Part shown: piece by piece, positions 53,796 through 63,863 of the stretch | Layout: the number at the start of each line of letters is the position of its first letter | Position numbering within the stretch: position 1 is the first letter of the stretch | Notes under the pieces: generated by a model | What the model saw: only the letters and a program-made list of their open reading frames with translations | The model's database searches: none | Told to the model about the DNA's origin: nothing | Translations under genes and position numbers: made by a program | Assembly: GCF_000737695.1 (NCBI RefSeq) | Contig: NZ_JPRM01000011.1 | Location: forward strand, 21,811-85,810 | From: Flavobacterium hydatis | GTDB lineage: Bacteria; Bacteroidota; Bacteroidia; Flavobacteriales; Flavobacteriaceae | Direction of reading: 5' to 3' | Length of the DNA stretch: 64,000 nt

Positions 53796-56792
53796 ATGAG
53801 AAATCTTATTTTTAGCTTATTAGCGCTCATTCTACTTCCAGCATATATGTCTGGCCAAGTAATTAAAGGTAAGGTTTTGGATTCACAGGGTATGGCAATT
53901 CCAGGGACAATGGTCGTTGCCACAGAATCTAGAACTTCCACAGACACAGATTTTGATGGTAATTTTGAAATTAAAGCCAAAGTAGGCGAGACATTAAAAA
54001 TTAGCATGGTTGGTTTTGAAGCTTCGACTATTAAAGCAACTTCAACTCCTATGAGTATTGTTTTAAAAGAATCAGAAGATACGGCTTTAAAAGAAGTTGT
54101 AGTTATAGGATACGGAACAAGAAAGAAAATAGATAATACTTCGGCAGTAAACTCAATTAAGCCAGAAGAAATCACTAGAATGAAAGTAATGAACGCTTCT
54201 CAGGCAATACAAGGTAAAGCTGCAGGGGTTCAGGTATCATCTTCTGATGCTCCAGGTAGCACGCCTTCTATAGTAATTAGAGGAGCTGGTACTGCATTAG
54301 GAGGAAGAAACCCTTTATATGTAGTAGATGGTATGCCTACAGAGAATATCAATAACATTAATGCTAATGATATTACTTCGTATGAAATCTTAAAAGATGC
54401 TTCTGCACTAGCAATCTACGGAACAAGAGGAGCAAATGGTGTAATTATGATTACAACCAAATCAGGAAAAGGAAAACTTACTGTTGAATTGGAGAGTTTT
54501 ACAGGTTTTAGAACTCCTTTGAAAAAAGTAAAAATGGCTAATAGTGATCAATACATTAGTTATAATAACTTAGCAGCTTTTGATGATTTTCCAAAAGGTA
54601 GATTTGCCGCAAATCAGCCATATAATACAAATTGGATGGATGAAATAACAAGAACGGGAACTTATTCTCAGAACAATCTTGCTATTTCTGGAGCTACAGA
54701 AACGGTTAAATACTTTTTTAGTGTAGGTAACTATGAAGAAAAAGGAATTTTAAATGGATCTGATTACGGACGTACAACTATTAGAAATAATAATGAGTTT
54801 AAAATTTCGGACAGGCTTAAATTATCTCAAAATTTAAGTGTAACTAGTATAAAAAACAGACCAATGCCTTTAGGTGCATTTTCTGCAGCTTATAGACAAT
54901 CTCCATTAGTTCCTGTACGTTTCGCTAACGGAAAATATGGTGTGCCATTTGTAGATGAGGCAACAGGAATCGTTTCTGAAAACGGAACAAAATCGTTTAA
55001 CAATGTAGGAAATCCAGTAGCTCAGTTAGATTATACAGATGAACAACAGCAAAGTGTGATTTTACAAGGAGGGTTAAAATTAGATTATGAAATTAGTAAA
55101 TCATTAAAGTTTACCTCACAATTTAATGCTGAGTATTACACTTACAAACAGTATAATTATGTAGATAACGTTGCTCTTTGGTTAGCAGCAGATCCTACAC
55201 GTATACAGGGAGATTATCCTAAAAATTTAAATATAAATACGTTAACAAGAGGTAGAGACGAATATTTCAATTGGAATTTATCTAACTACTTAACTTATAA
55301 TAAAGTTTTTGGAGATATTCATGATATTGAAGTTACAGTAGGTATGGAATCTAATGTAAATGGTACCAGACAAAAATTAACTATTGATAGAAAGAACGTA
55401 TATCCAGATTCTAATTACTGGTCTTTAGAAAATGTTAATGTTGCTGGTTCAGTAACAGGTTACAAAGATGAAGCACTTAATCAAAGAAGATTAGCATCTT
55501 ATTTCGGTCGTTTCCAATATAAATTAATGGATAGATACTTACTTACAGGTACAGTAAGACGTGACGGTTCATCACAATTTGCTAAAGATCAGCGTTGGGG
55601 AACATTTCCATCAGTTGGTTTAGGATGGATTATGACAAAAGAAAGCTTCTTAGCAGATATTAAAGGGTTAGACTTATTAAAATTAAGAGGTTCTTGGGGT
55701 AGACTAGGAAATCAAAATGTACCGCTTAATACTCAAATATTAACTTCAGGAGTAGATTACCCAGGTTTTGGTTCAGGTACAACGATCAATTCTCAAATTG
55801 ACCCTAGTTTAGGTTGGGAGATTGTAGAGGAACTTTCAGGAGGTTTTGATTTTGAATTATTGAACAATAGATTAAAAGGATCTTTTGATGCGTATAGCAA
55901 AAATACAACAAATACAATTTTGAATGTTAAGCCATATTCAGCTTCAGGAATTACAGTACCTACACCTGCACACGTTGGGGAGGTATCTAATAAAGGATAT
56001 GAAGTAGCATTACGTTGGGATGATAGAATAAACGACAATTTTAGCTACTGGATAGGAGGTAACTATTCTTATAATAAAAATGAACTTACTAGTCTTAAAA
56101 ATGTTCAATTATCTCCTGTAATTGGTGGTAGTTTATCAAACGGGCAAAATGTTAAATTACTTGATAATACTGCTATAGGACAGCCATTAGGTAGTTTTTA
56201 TATGTATAAATATGCAGGTGTAGATCCAGATAGTGGAGATATGTTGTACTACAAAGCAAATGGAAAGAAAGTAGTTCAAGGAGAGTTAGATGAATTAAAT
56301 GATAAAAGGTATGTAGGTTCACTTTTACCAACTTCTACTTATGGAATTACTTTAGGAGCAAACTACAAAAACTTCGATTTTTCTGTTGATGGTTACGGAA
56401 CAGGAGGAGCAAAAGTGTACAATGGTAAAAAAGCACAACGTTTTGGAGGAGAAAATGTAGAAGCATCTTTAGCTTCTAATTACGGAACAGCTTCAACTCC
56501 TTTTCCTTTTAATACAACTCCTGTCGCTTCAACTTTTTATTTAGAATCTGCAGATTTTTTCAGAATTAATAACATTACTGTAGGATACAAACTTCCTCTT
56601 AAAGAAGATCAGTTTATTAGCTTTTGTAGAATATATGTAAATGCAATTAATCCATTCATCACACAAAAATTCTCAGGATTCTCACCTGATATCACAGGTG
56701 ATGGTAAGTTAGTTGAAGGTACTCAGGGAGTTGAGCTAGATGCTTACCCATCATTGAGATCATTTGTTATAGGTGCTAATTTAAAATTTTAA
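53796..56792 (+). CDS. SusC/RagA-type TonB-dependent outer-membrane transporter
   Basis: A 998-residue outer-membrane importer. The signal peptide ends SGQ. The CarboxypepD_reg-like N-terminal extension is at about 22-95 (VIKGKVLDSQGMAIPGTMVV). A short linker (LKEVVVIGYGTRKK) precedes the plug (about 115-230, AIQGKAAGVQVSSSDAPGSTPSIVIRGAGTALGGRNPLYVVDGMP), and the rest is the 22-strand barrel ending SFVIGANLKF. It would import oligosaccharides captured by the SusD partner 4 bases downstream. Within the locus it faces an extracellular or surface glycan. Confidence 0.97.
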   Translation: MRNLIFSLLALILLPAYMSGQVIKGKVLDSQGMAIPGTMVVATESRTSTDTDFDGNFEIKAKVGETLKISMVGFEASTIKATSTPMSIVLKESEDTALKEVVVIGYGTRKKIDNTSAVNSIKPEEITRMKVMNASQAIQGKAAGVQVSSSDAPGSTPSIVIRGAGTALGGRNPLYVVDGMPTENINNINANDITSYEILKDASALAIYGTRGANGVIMITTKSGKGKLTVELESFTGFRTPLKKVKMANSDQYISYNNLAAFDDFPKGRFAANQPYNTNWMDEITRTGTYSQNNLAISGATETVKYFFSVGNYEEKGILNGSDYGRTTIRNNNEFKISDRLKLSQNLSVTSIKNRPMPLGAFSAAYRQSPLVPVRFANGKYGVPFVDEATGIVSENGTKSFNNVGNPVAQLDYTDEQQQSVILQGGLKLDYEISKSLKFTSQFNAEYYTYKQYNYVDNVALWLAADPTRIQGDYPKNLNINTLTRGRDEYFNWNLSNYLTYNKVFGDIHDIEVTVGMESNVNGTRQKLTIDRKNVYPDSNYWSLENVNVAGSVTGYKDEALNQRRLASYFGRFQYKLMDRYLLTGTVRRDGSSQFAKDQRWGTFPSVGLGWIMTKESFLADIKGLDLLKLRGSWGRLGNQNVPLNTQILTSGVDYPGFGSGTTINSQIDPSLGWEIVEELSGGFDFELLNNRLKGSFDAYSKNTTNTILNVKPYSASGITVPTPAHVGEVSNKGYEVALRWDDRINDNFSYWIGGNYSYNKNELTSLKNVQLSPVIGGSLSNGQNVKLLDNTAIGQPLGSFYMYKYAGVDPDSGDMLYYKANGKKVVQGELDELNDKRYVGSLLPTSTYGITLGANYKNFDFSVDGYGTGGAKVYNGKKAQRFGGENVEASLASNYGTASTPFPFNTTPVASTFYLESADFFRINNITVGYKLPLKEDQFISFCRIYVNAINPFITQKFSGFSPDITGDGKLVEGTQGVELDAYPSLRSFVIGANLKF

Positions 56793-56796
56793 TATT

Positions 56797-58278
56797 ATGA
56801 AAAGATTATATATATCAGTATTTGTACTTTCAGGACTATTCTTTTCTGGATGTTCAAATGAGTTTTTAGATGTAGACCCAACTCAAGCTGTTCCGGCTGA
56901 TCCAGCGTTGGTGAATAGTGATGAAGGAGCTTCAGGATTTGTAACCGCAATTTACAATCAGTTCTTAAACTGGGACATGTCTTCTTTTGGATGGAATGCA
57001 GTTACAAGTATCATTTCAGACGATGCTGATAAAGGTTCAGATCCTAGTGATGCTGGTGCTGATAAAGATATCATTGATGCTTTAACTTATAATGCTTCAA
57101 CTCCATCATTTCAATCTACTTGGGAGTCTAATTATGCAGGAATAAACAGATGCAATCAGGCATTGGCAATGTTTCCTAGATTAGACAAGGTAACACCTAG
57201 TTTAAAAGTGAGATTAGAGGGAGAAGCTAAGTTTATGAGAGCTTTTATGTATTTTACTTTAGTAAAAGGATATGGTGGAGTTCCTATTGTAGATCGTTTA
57301 GCAAATGTTCCAATTACAGAAGAGGACAGAAAAATGCAATTAACGCGTAAATCTACTGCAGAAGTTTATGCTTTTATAGAAAAAGATTTAAATGATGCAA
57401 TAGCTAATTTACCTGAAAAATCAGCTTATTCAGGTGCTGATAGAATGAGAGTTTCTAAAGGAGCTGCATATGCTTTACTAGCAAAAGTTAATTTATATCA
57501 AAAAAATTGGCAAAAAGTAATTGACAATTGTGATAAAGTAACTGGATATGTTCTAGTTTCAGATTATGCTTCAATGTATAAATTAGAAGGAGAATTTGGT
57601 CCTGAATCTATTTTTGAAATTAATGGAGTAGGTTCTACTTCTTCTCCAGGATTTGGAATTGCAAATTACTCAGTCTCTCAAGCACCTCGTGGAGCTGGAG
57701 GTTGGGGTTGGGGATTTAACACACCAACAGTAGGACTTGCAAATGCATATGAAGCAGGAGATGTTAGAAGAGCAGCTACCATTATTTTTAGAGGGTCAGT
57801 TTTATATGATGGTACACCAGTTCCATCAACAGTTGCTAATGCAATGTATAATTATAAAGCATATTCATCTGCTTATTCTAATCAAGAATTTTCAGATACA
57901 AATCTTAGATATTTAAGATATGCTGAAGTATTGTTAATGAAAGCGGAAGCTTTAAATGAATTAGGACAAACGTCAGCAGCTGTTCCTTTCTTAAATCAAG
58001 TTCGTAAAAGAGCTGGATTAGGAGATACACCTTTTTCATCTCAAGATGATGTAAGAAAAGCAATCTGGAAAGAAAGAAGAGTAGAATTAGCTTTTGAACA
58101 CGACAGATGGTTTGATATCATTAGAACTGGTCAAGCTGAAGCTGCAATGAAAGCAGACGTAAGCCCTGCTTTCCCTAACGGAAAAACTTTTATTGTTGGT
58201 AGACACGAATTGTTTCCACTTCCAACAACTTTCATAAGAGAATCTGTAGGATACTCAGATCAAAACCCTGGTTACTAA
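56797..58278 (+). CDS. SusD/RagB-family surface glycan-binding lipoprotein
   Basis: A 493-residue lipoprotein. The signal ends FFSGC with lipidation at C19 followed by SNEFLDVDPTQ. Helical TPR-like repeats and the SusD domains follow, with NRCNQALAMFPRLDKV, EGEAKFMRAFMYFTLVKGYGGVPIVDR and WKERRVELAFEHDRWFDIIRTGQ as hallmarks. It closes over the SusC barrel as a lid and binds the glycan. It starts 4 bases after susC, and the glycosidase follows 68 bases later. Confidence 0.97.
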   Translation: MKRLYISVFVLSGLFFSGCSNEFLDVDPTQAVPADPALVNSDEGASGFVTAIYNQFLNWDMSSFGWNAVTSIISDDADKGSDPSDAGADKDIIDALTYNASTPSFQSTWESNYAGINRCNQALAMFPRLDKVTPSLKVRLEGEAKFMRAFMYFTLVKGYGGVPIVDRLANVPITEEDRKMQLTRKSTAEVYAFIEKDLNDAIANLPEKSAYSGADRMRVSKGAAYALLAKVNLYQKNWQKVIDNCDKVTGYVLVSDYASMYKLEGEFGPESIFEINGVGSTSSPGFGIANYSVSQAPRGAGGWGWGFNTPTVGLANAYEAGDVRRAATIIFRGSVLYDGTPVPSTVANAMYNYKAYSSAYSNQEFSDTNLRYLRYAEVLLMKAEALNELGQTSAAVPFLNQVRKRAGLGDTPFSSQDDVRKAIWKERRVELAFEHDRWFDIIRTGQAEAAMKADVSPAFPNGKTFIVGRHELFPLPTTFIRESVGYSDQNPGY

Positions 58279-58346
58279 AATACCAAATAATCACTTCCTT
58301 CATAGTATGGAGGAAGTGATATTTATTAATTGCATAAATTTTTATA

Positions 58347-59720
58347 ATGATTAGAATTTCAGTTTTATTGGTGTCTTTTGTTTTTTTTGGATGTGGTTCT
58401 ACTGCCAACAATTCAAAAGAAAAAGCAACAGTAGCTCTCACAGTTGCAAAACTATCGGATGAAGAGCTTATGGATGTAGTGCAAAAACAAACTTTTAAGT
58501 ATTTCTGGGACTATGCTGAACCAAACTCAGGATTGGCGAGAGAGCGTTATCATCCTGATGGGGTTTATCCCGAAAATGATGCTAATGTTGTTACGACCGG
58601 AGGTTCTGGTTTTGGGTTAATGGCGATTGTATCTGGAATGTCTAGAGGTTACATTACAAAAAAAGAAGGTGTTGAGAGACTTAATAAAATAGCTGATTTC
58701 CTAGACAAAGCCGACCGTTTTCACGGAGCTTGGTCACATTGGATTGACGGAAATACAGGAAAAGTAAAACCATTTGGAACTAAAGATAATGGAGGGGATT
58801 TAGTAGAAACTTCATTTTTAGTTAGCGGAATGATTACTGTTCGAGAATACTTAAAAAATGGTTCAGATGCCGAAAAAGCGGTTGCCCAAAAATATGACGC
58901 ACTTTGGAAAGGTGTAGACTGGAAATGGTATACCAATAACAAGAATTTCTTGTATTGGCACTGGTCGCCTACTTACGACTGGCAAATGAATTTTCCTTTA
59001 GAAGGATATAACGAATGTTTAATTACTTACATACTGGCGGCAGCTTCGCCAACACACCCAATCACGCCGAAAGAATACCACGAAGGTTGGGCAAGAAATG
59101 GGGGAATAGTTACGGATAAAACCAAATATAATATTCCCCTAATTCTAAAACACAATGGAGCAGAAGAGTTTGGAGGTCCTTTATTCTGGGCACATTATTC
59201 GTATGTTGGACTTGATCCAAATCAATTAACTGATAAGTACGCAAACTATTGGGATCTGAACGTAAATCACGTTAAAATCGATTATGAGTATTGTATAGAG
59301 AATCCTAAGAAATTTAAAGGATACGGTTCTGATTATTGGGGATTAACAGCATCTTATTCTAGAAATCCTGACGGAACTACAGGTTACAATGCACACATGC
59401 CAAGTAATGATGTAGGAGTTATTGCGCCAACAGCAGCAATTAGCTCAATTGTTTATACACCAAAAGAATCTATTGCAGTGATGCGTAATTTATACGAAAA
59501 TCATAAAAAAGATACTTGGGGAGTAGCAGGATTTTATGATGCTAGTAGCTTACAATACGGCTGGACAACTCAACGCTATTTGGCGATAGACCAAGGTCCA
59601 GAAGTAGTTATGCTAGAGAACTATCGTTCAGGTTTATTATGGAAATTATTTATGAATGCTCCAGAAGTTAAACAAGGATTGATTGGGTTAGGTTTTCACT
59701 CAGGTAAATACGGATTCTAA
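58347..59720 (+). CDS. GH144-like beta-1,2-glucanase lipoprotein (glucoamylase-family fold)
   Basis: A 457-residue lipoprotein (lipid cysteine C16 in FFGCGS) with a glycoamylase-type alpha/alpha barrel (PF10091). The start of the domain, QKQTFKYFWDYAEPNSGLARERYHPDG, and GFGLMAIVSGMSRGYI, DNGGDLVETSFLV, and HWSPTYDWQMNFPLEGYNECLITYILAA are those of the group that includes the Chitinophaga endo-beta-1,2-glucanase (GH144). Together with the GH3 enzyme this suggests beta-1,2-glucan cleavage, endo or from one end. The assignment is from family memory and needs a CAZy search; another beta-glucan is possible. Confidence 0.78.
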   Translation: MIRISVLLVSFVFFGCGSTANNSKEKATVALTVAKLSDEELMDVVQKQTFKYFWDYAEPNSGLARERYHPDGVYPENDANVVTTGGSGFGLMAIVSGMSRGYITKKEGVERLNKIADFLDKADRFHGAWSHWIDGNTGKVKPFGTKDNGGDLVETSFLVSGMITVREYLKNGSDAEKAVAQKYDALWKGVDWKWYTNNKNFLYWHWSPTYDWQMNFPLEGYNECLITYILAAASPTHPITPKEYHEGWARNGGIVTDKTKYNIPLILKHNGAEEFGGPLFWAHYSYVGLDPNQLTDKYANYWDLNVNHVKIDYEYCIENPKKFKGYGSDYWGLTASYSRNPDGTTGYNAHMPSNDVGVIAPTAAISSIVYTPKESIAVMRNLYENHKKDTWGVAGFYDASSLQYGWTTQRYLAIDQGPEVVMLENYRSGLLWKLFMNAPEVKQGLIGLGFHSGKYGF

Positions 59721-59735
59721 AAAAACAGTTTTAAT

Positions 59736-60437
59736 ATGAAGTATAAATTAGCAGTAGTAGCTCTATTATTTTCGTTCATTTCTTTTGCTCAAACAACTGT
59801 AAATGGGAAAATCAAAACCGAAATCATTCAAAAGCATGAACTAGGGTACGCATTGCATATTCCAGCGGGTATAAAAGAGAAGAAACCATTGCTAATTTTT
59901 CTTCATGGTTCTGGCGAAAAAGGAACCGATATAGAAAAAGTAAAAATTCACGGTCCGTTTAAGTATTTAAAAGAGCACAAACTCGACGCTTACGTTCTAG
60001 CTCCACAATGCCCGGAGAATGAAGAATGGGATGCAGAAGTTTTATATCGATTGATATTAAAAATCCAGAAAGAAAACAACATTGATTCCGATAGAATTTA
60101 TGTTACAGGATTAAGCCTGGGAGGTTGGGGAACATGGAATCTAGCTTTTGCACATCCGGATATGTTTGCAGCAATAGTTCCTATTTCGGGATTTGTAGAT
60201 TTAATACAATTAGAACAAACCTGTAAAATAGCAAAGATTCCAACACGAATTTTCCATGGATTAATGGATGATGTCGTGAATATAGATTATGCGATTACAA
60301 TTTATAAAGAATTAAAAAAATGTAATAGCAATGTAGAGTTGACCATTTTTGATGACGCAGGTCATGACAGTTGGTCAAGAGTATATGACAACCAGGAAAT
60401 TTATGACTGGATGTTTAAACAAATAAGAAATAAATAA
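59736..60437 (+). CDS. exported alpha/beta-hydrolase, probable carboxylesterase
   Basis: A 233-residue exported hydrolase: the signal peptide ends SFAQ, followed by the alpha/beta fold. HGSGEKG (oxyanion region) is near 57-63, nucleophile S127 in GLSLGGWG, the acid Asp in GLMDD, and His in DAGHDSWS. The type resembles the phospholipase/carboxylesterase and polyhydroxybutyrate-depolymerase-like families that often occur in polysaccharide loci and take acyl groups off sugars. It lies 15 bases downstream of the glycosidase and 10 before the GH3 gene, so it is part of the operon. The acyl group is unknown. Confidence 0.82.
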   Translation: MKYKLAVVALLFSFISFAQTTVNGKIKTEIIQKHELGYALHIPAGIKEKKPLLIFLHGSGEKGTDIEKVKIHGPFKYLKEHKLDAYVLAPQCPENEEWDAEVLYRLILKIQKENNIDSDRIYVTGLSLGGWGTWNLAFAHPDMFAAIVPISGFVDLIQLEQTCKIAKIPTRIFHGLMDDVVNIDYAITIYKELKKCNSNVELTIFDDAGHDSWSRVYDNQEIYDWMFKQIRNK

Positions 60438-60447
60438 AACCCATAGA

Positions 60448-62748
60448 ATGAAAAACAAATTAGTAATACTCTTTTTAGGATGTACTTTTTTGAGTTATGC
60501 TCAAAAAAAAGAAGCCAAAAAAACTGTAAAAATTAAGCCAAGATCAGAGTTCGTTTCCGAGTTGATGTCTAAAATGACAGTAGATGAAAAAATCGGACAG
60601 CTAAATTTACCTACTTCGGGAGATATAACAACGGGTCAGGCTAATAGTTCTAATGTTGCTAAAAATATTGAAGAAGGTAAAGTAGGAGGTCTATTCAATA
60701 TTAAATCAGTTCAAAAAATAAAAGAAGTACAAAAGATTGCAGTTGAAAAAAGCCGATTGAAAATTCCATTACTTTTTGGTATGGATGTTATCCATGGTTA
60801 TGAAACTACATTCCCAATTCCGCTTGGATTATCTTGTATTTGGGATATGAAAGCGATAGAGAGAAGTGCTCAAATTGCTGCGCAAGAAGCTAGTGCCGAT
60901 GGTATTAACTGGACATTCTCACCTATGGTAGATATTTCTCGTGACCCACGTTGGGGTAGAGTTTCTGAAGGTTCAGGAGAGGATCCATATTTAGGAAGTG
61001 AAATTGCAAAAGCAATGGTTAACGGATACCAACAACACGATCTTTCTAAAAACAATACGATTTTATCATGTGTAAAACATTTTGCTTTATATGGTGCACC
61101 AGAAGCAGGACGTGATTACAACACGGTAGATATGAGTAAAATAAGAATGTATAACGAATATTTTCCACCATATAAAGCAGCTATTGATGCAGGTGTAGGA
61201 TCAGTTATGGCATCTTTCAATGAAATTGACGGAGTTCCAGCAACTGGAAACAAATGGTTAATGACTGATGTTTTAAGAAAAGAATGGGGATTTAAAGGAT
61301 TTGTAGTTACAGATTACACAGGAATTCCTGAAATGATCGATCACGGAATGGGAGATTTACAAACCGTATCAGCATTGGCTTTAAACGCAGGAGTAGAGAT
61401 GGATATGGTAGGAGAAGGATTCCTTACTACATTAAAAAAATCATTGGCAGAGAATAAAGTAAGCATAGAACAATTAGACAATGCAGTACGTCTTATTCTT
61501 GAAGCTAAATACGATTTAGGATTGTTTGAAGATCCTTATAAATATTGTGATCCAAAAAGAGCTAAAACTGAGATTTTTACAGCAAGCCATAGAGCTGAAG
61601 CTAGAAAAATATCTTCACAATCATTGGTTTTATTAAAAAATGAAAATCAATTATTGCCATTAAAAAAATCAGGAACAATTGCAGTAATAGGGCCATTGGC
61701 TGATGCCAAAGAAAATATGCCAGGTACTTGGAGTGTTGCTACAAATATGAAAACGGCTATTTCATTATTAGCAGGGATTAAAGATGTTGCAGGAAAATCA
61801 ACAAACGTGCTTTATGCAAAAGGAAGTAACCTTGATTACGATGCTGCATTTGAAGAGAAAGCAACAATGTTTGGTAAAACATTACACCGTGATAATAGAA
61901 CTAAAGAAGAATTGCTTGCAGAAGCTTTAAAAGTTGCTTCACAATCGGATGTAATTGTTGCGGCAATCGGTGAATCTGCTGAGATGAGCGGAGAAAGTAG
62001 TAGTAGAACTAACTTAGAAATTCCACAAGCACAAAAAGATTTATTACAAGCATTATTAAAAACAGGAAAACCAGTTGTTGTAGTTTTATTTGATGGTCGT
62101 CCGTTAGTAATAAAAGAAGAAAGCGAAACTGTTCCGGCGATTCTTAATGTTTGGTTTGCAGGAAGTGAAGCAGGACATGCAATTGCAGATGTTTTGTTTG
62201 GGGATGAAAATCCTTCAGGAAAATTAACATCTACATTCCCAAGAAGCGTAGGTCAAGTGCCTATTTATTATAACCAAAAAAATACAGGTAGACCACTTTT
62301 AAACAAAGAAGGAAAATTTGAAAAATTCAGATCAAACTTTATTGACGAAAGAAACGAGCCTTTATATGCTTTTGGTTACGGATTAAGTTATACAACTTTT
62401 GACTATTCAAACTTAAAAATTTCATCTGATAAAATGAACTTCACAGGAAAACTAAATGTTACTGTAGATGTTACAAATACAGGAAATTATGATGGTAAAG
62501 AAGTAGTTCAGTTATACATAAGAGATTTAGTAGGATCTGTTACAAGACCAGTAAGAGAACTTAAAGGATTCCAAAAAATTGATCTTAAAAAAGGAGAAAA
62601 AAGAACTGTAAATTTTGAAATCACTGTTGAAGATTTGAAATTCTACAATTCGGATTTAAAATTTATTGCAGAGCCAGGACAATTCGACATATTTGTTGGA
62701 ACTGACTCAAATGCAGATAAGAAAGTTAGTTTTGAGTTAATCAAGTAA
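60448..62748 (+). CDS. GH3 beta-glucosidase, exported
   Basis: A 766-residue periplasmic GH3 enzyme similar to BglX. The signal peptide ends SYAQ. Domain one is the barrel, with the nucleophile D289 in FVVTDYTGIPE. Domain two has the likely acid/base E516 in GESAEMSGESSSR. A fibronectin-III-like C-terminal domain (about 665-765) holds GYGLSYTTFDYS and VTNTGNYDGKEVVQLYIRD. It would release glucose from the short glucosides made by the upstream glucanase. Some GH3 members act on beta-1,2-linked sophoro-oligosaccharides, which fits the neighbourhood. Confidence 0.94.
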   Translation: MKNKLVILFLGCTFLSYAQKKEAKKTVKIKPRSEFVSELMSKMTVDEKIGQLNLPTSGDITTGQANSSNVAKNIEEGKVGGLFNIKSVQKIKEVQKIAVEKSRLKIPLLFGMDVIHGYETTFPIPLGLSCIWDMKAIERSAQIAAQEASADGINWTFSPMVDISRDPRWGRVSEGSGEDPYLGSEIAKAMVNGYQQHDLSKNNTILSCVKHFALYGAPEAGRDYNTVDMSKIRMYNEYFPPYKAAIDAGVGSVMASFNEIDGVPATGNKWLMTDVLRKEWGFKGFVVTDYTGIPEMIDHGMGDLQTVSALALNAGVEMDMVGEGFLTTLKKSLAENKVSIEQLDNAVRLILEAKYDLGLFEDPYKYCDPKRAKTEIFTASHRAEARKISSQSLVLLKNENQLLPLKKSGTIAVIGPLADAKENMPGTWSVATNMKTAISLLAGIKDVAGKSTNVLYAKGSNLDYDAAFEEKATMFGKTLHRDNRTKEELLAEALKVASQSDVIVAAIGESAEMSGESSSRTNLEIPQAQKDLLQALLKTGKPVVVVLFDGRPLVIKEESETVPAILNVWFAGSEAGHAIADVLFGDENPSGKLTSTFPRSVGQVPIYYNQKNTGRPLLNKEGKFEKFRSNFIDERNEPLYAFGYGLSYTTFDYSNLKISSDKMNFTGKLNVTVDVTNTGNYDGKEVVQLYIRDLVGSVTRPVRELKGFQKIDLKKGEKRTVNFEITVEDLKFYNSDLKFIAEPGQFDIFVGTDSNADKKVSFELIK

Positions 62749-62774
62749 TTGGTTGGTTTGATTGATTCGTGTTT

Positions 62775-62812
62775 GGCCCTTCGTTATTGGTTTCGAAGGG
62801 CCTTTTTTTTAA
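62775..62812 (+). terminator. terminator ending the polysaccharide operon
   Basis: GGCCCTTCG (62775-62783) pairs perfectly with CGAAGGGCC (62794-62802) and a run of eight T follows. It sets off the phosphodiesterase gene at 63081. Confidence 0.92.
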
Positions 62813-63080
62813 CTCAAAGTTTAATGATAAAAGGAATGTATATTTTTTGTCAAGCTAAATATCATTAAGTTTTTTAGATAAGTTGTGATTAAAACTTTTC
62901 TCGAAAAGTAACAATGAAATCATGTAAAAACTTTGCGACTTTGCGTCTTTGCGAGAGATTTATTTGCAAAGTATTAAAGATATCTTCCTTTTCAAACAAA
63001 TAAAACAAACATATTAAAATGGCGTAGTTTTAAGCAAACGCGCTACCTATTAACTATTTTAAACCTTAAAATTCTATACA
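62813..63080. other. gap before the phosphodiesterase gene
   Basis: No gene is seen in the gap after the terminator. AACTTTGCGACTTTGCGTCTTTGCGAG (62931-62955) is one of the dispersed intergenic repeats. A weak TAGTTTTA (63025) resembles a -7 element but lacks the final G. Confidence 0.5.
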
Positions 63081-63863
63081 ATGAATGCTAGTAAAATATT
63101 TAGTGCATCTCTTATGCTAACAATATTTGTTTTCACTTCTTGTAATGTCACAAAAAACGGAATTGTTGCACATCGAGGAGCTTGGAAAAAAAACAATTTA
63201 CCAGAAAACTCTATAGCCGCACTTAGGCATGCTATCGATTTAAAAGCGGTAGGATCAGAATTTGATGTAGTCATGACAGTCGATGATTCGCTTGTTATAA
63301 ATCACGACCCACATTATAACAAACTAATTGTAGAAGAAACAAAATATGCTGATTTAATAAAGTTTAAACTTTCTAACGGAGAAAAATTGCCAACCTTACG
63401 AGAGTATATTCTGGAAGGGCAAAAAAACAATAAACACACAACTTTAGTTTGCGAAATTAAACCTTCGGGAGTAAGTAAGGAAAGAGGGAAAAAAATTGCA
63501 TTGAAGGTTGTGGAAACAGTAAAGAAACTCAAAGCTGAAAAAATAACCACATATATCAGTTTTGATTACGACATCTTGAAACAAATTCGCGAAGTCGATG
63601 CCAAAACTACTTTGCAATATCTAGAAGGTAATAAATCACCAAAAGAGGTAAAACTAGATAAGATTACGGGTGTAGATTATCATTATTCTGTTTTTAAAAA
63701 ACATCCAGATTGGATAAAAGAAGCAAAAGATAATAACATTACTTTAAACGTTTGGACAGTTAATGATGTCAGTGATATGGATTGGATTATCGAGAATAAT
63801 TTTAATTATATAACAACCAACGAGCCAGAGTTATTAAGTGAAAGAATTAAGATTAAAAAATAG
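63081..63863 (+). CDS. glycerophosphodiester phosphodiesterase lipoprotein
   Basis: A 260-residue lipoprotein (lipid cysteine C21 in FTSCNV) of the GDPD family. The catalytic and metal residues are present: H31-R32-G33, P41-E42-N43, E60 and D62 in GSEFDVVMTVDDS, and H75-D76. ITTNEPEL near the end is typical. It hydrolyses glycerophosphodiesters into glycerol phosphate and an alcohol. Envelope-bound members can act on lipid headgroups or on phosphoglycerol-substituted glycans. It is transcribed separately from the polysaccharide operon, about 330 bases after the GH3 gene. Confidence 0.93.
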   Translation: MNASKIFSASLMLTIFVFTSCNVTKNGIVAHRGAWKKNNLPENSIAALRHAIDLKAVGSEFDVVMTVDDSLVINHDPHYNKLIVEETKYADLIKFKLSNGEKLPTLREYILEGQKNNKHTTLVCEIKPSGVSKERGKKIALKVVETVKKLKAEKITTYISFDYDILKQIREVDAKTTLQYLEGNKSPKEVKLDKITGVDYHYSVFKKHPDWIKEAKDNNITLNVWTVNDVSDMDWIIENNFNYITTNEPELLSERIKIKK

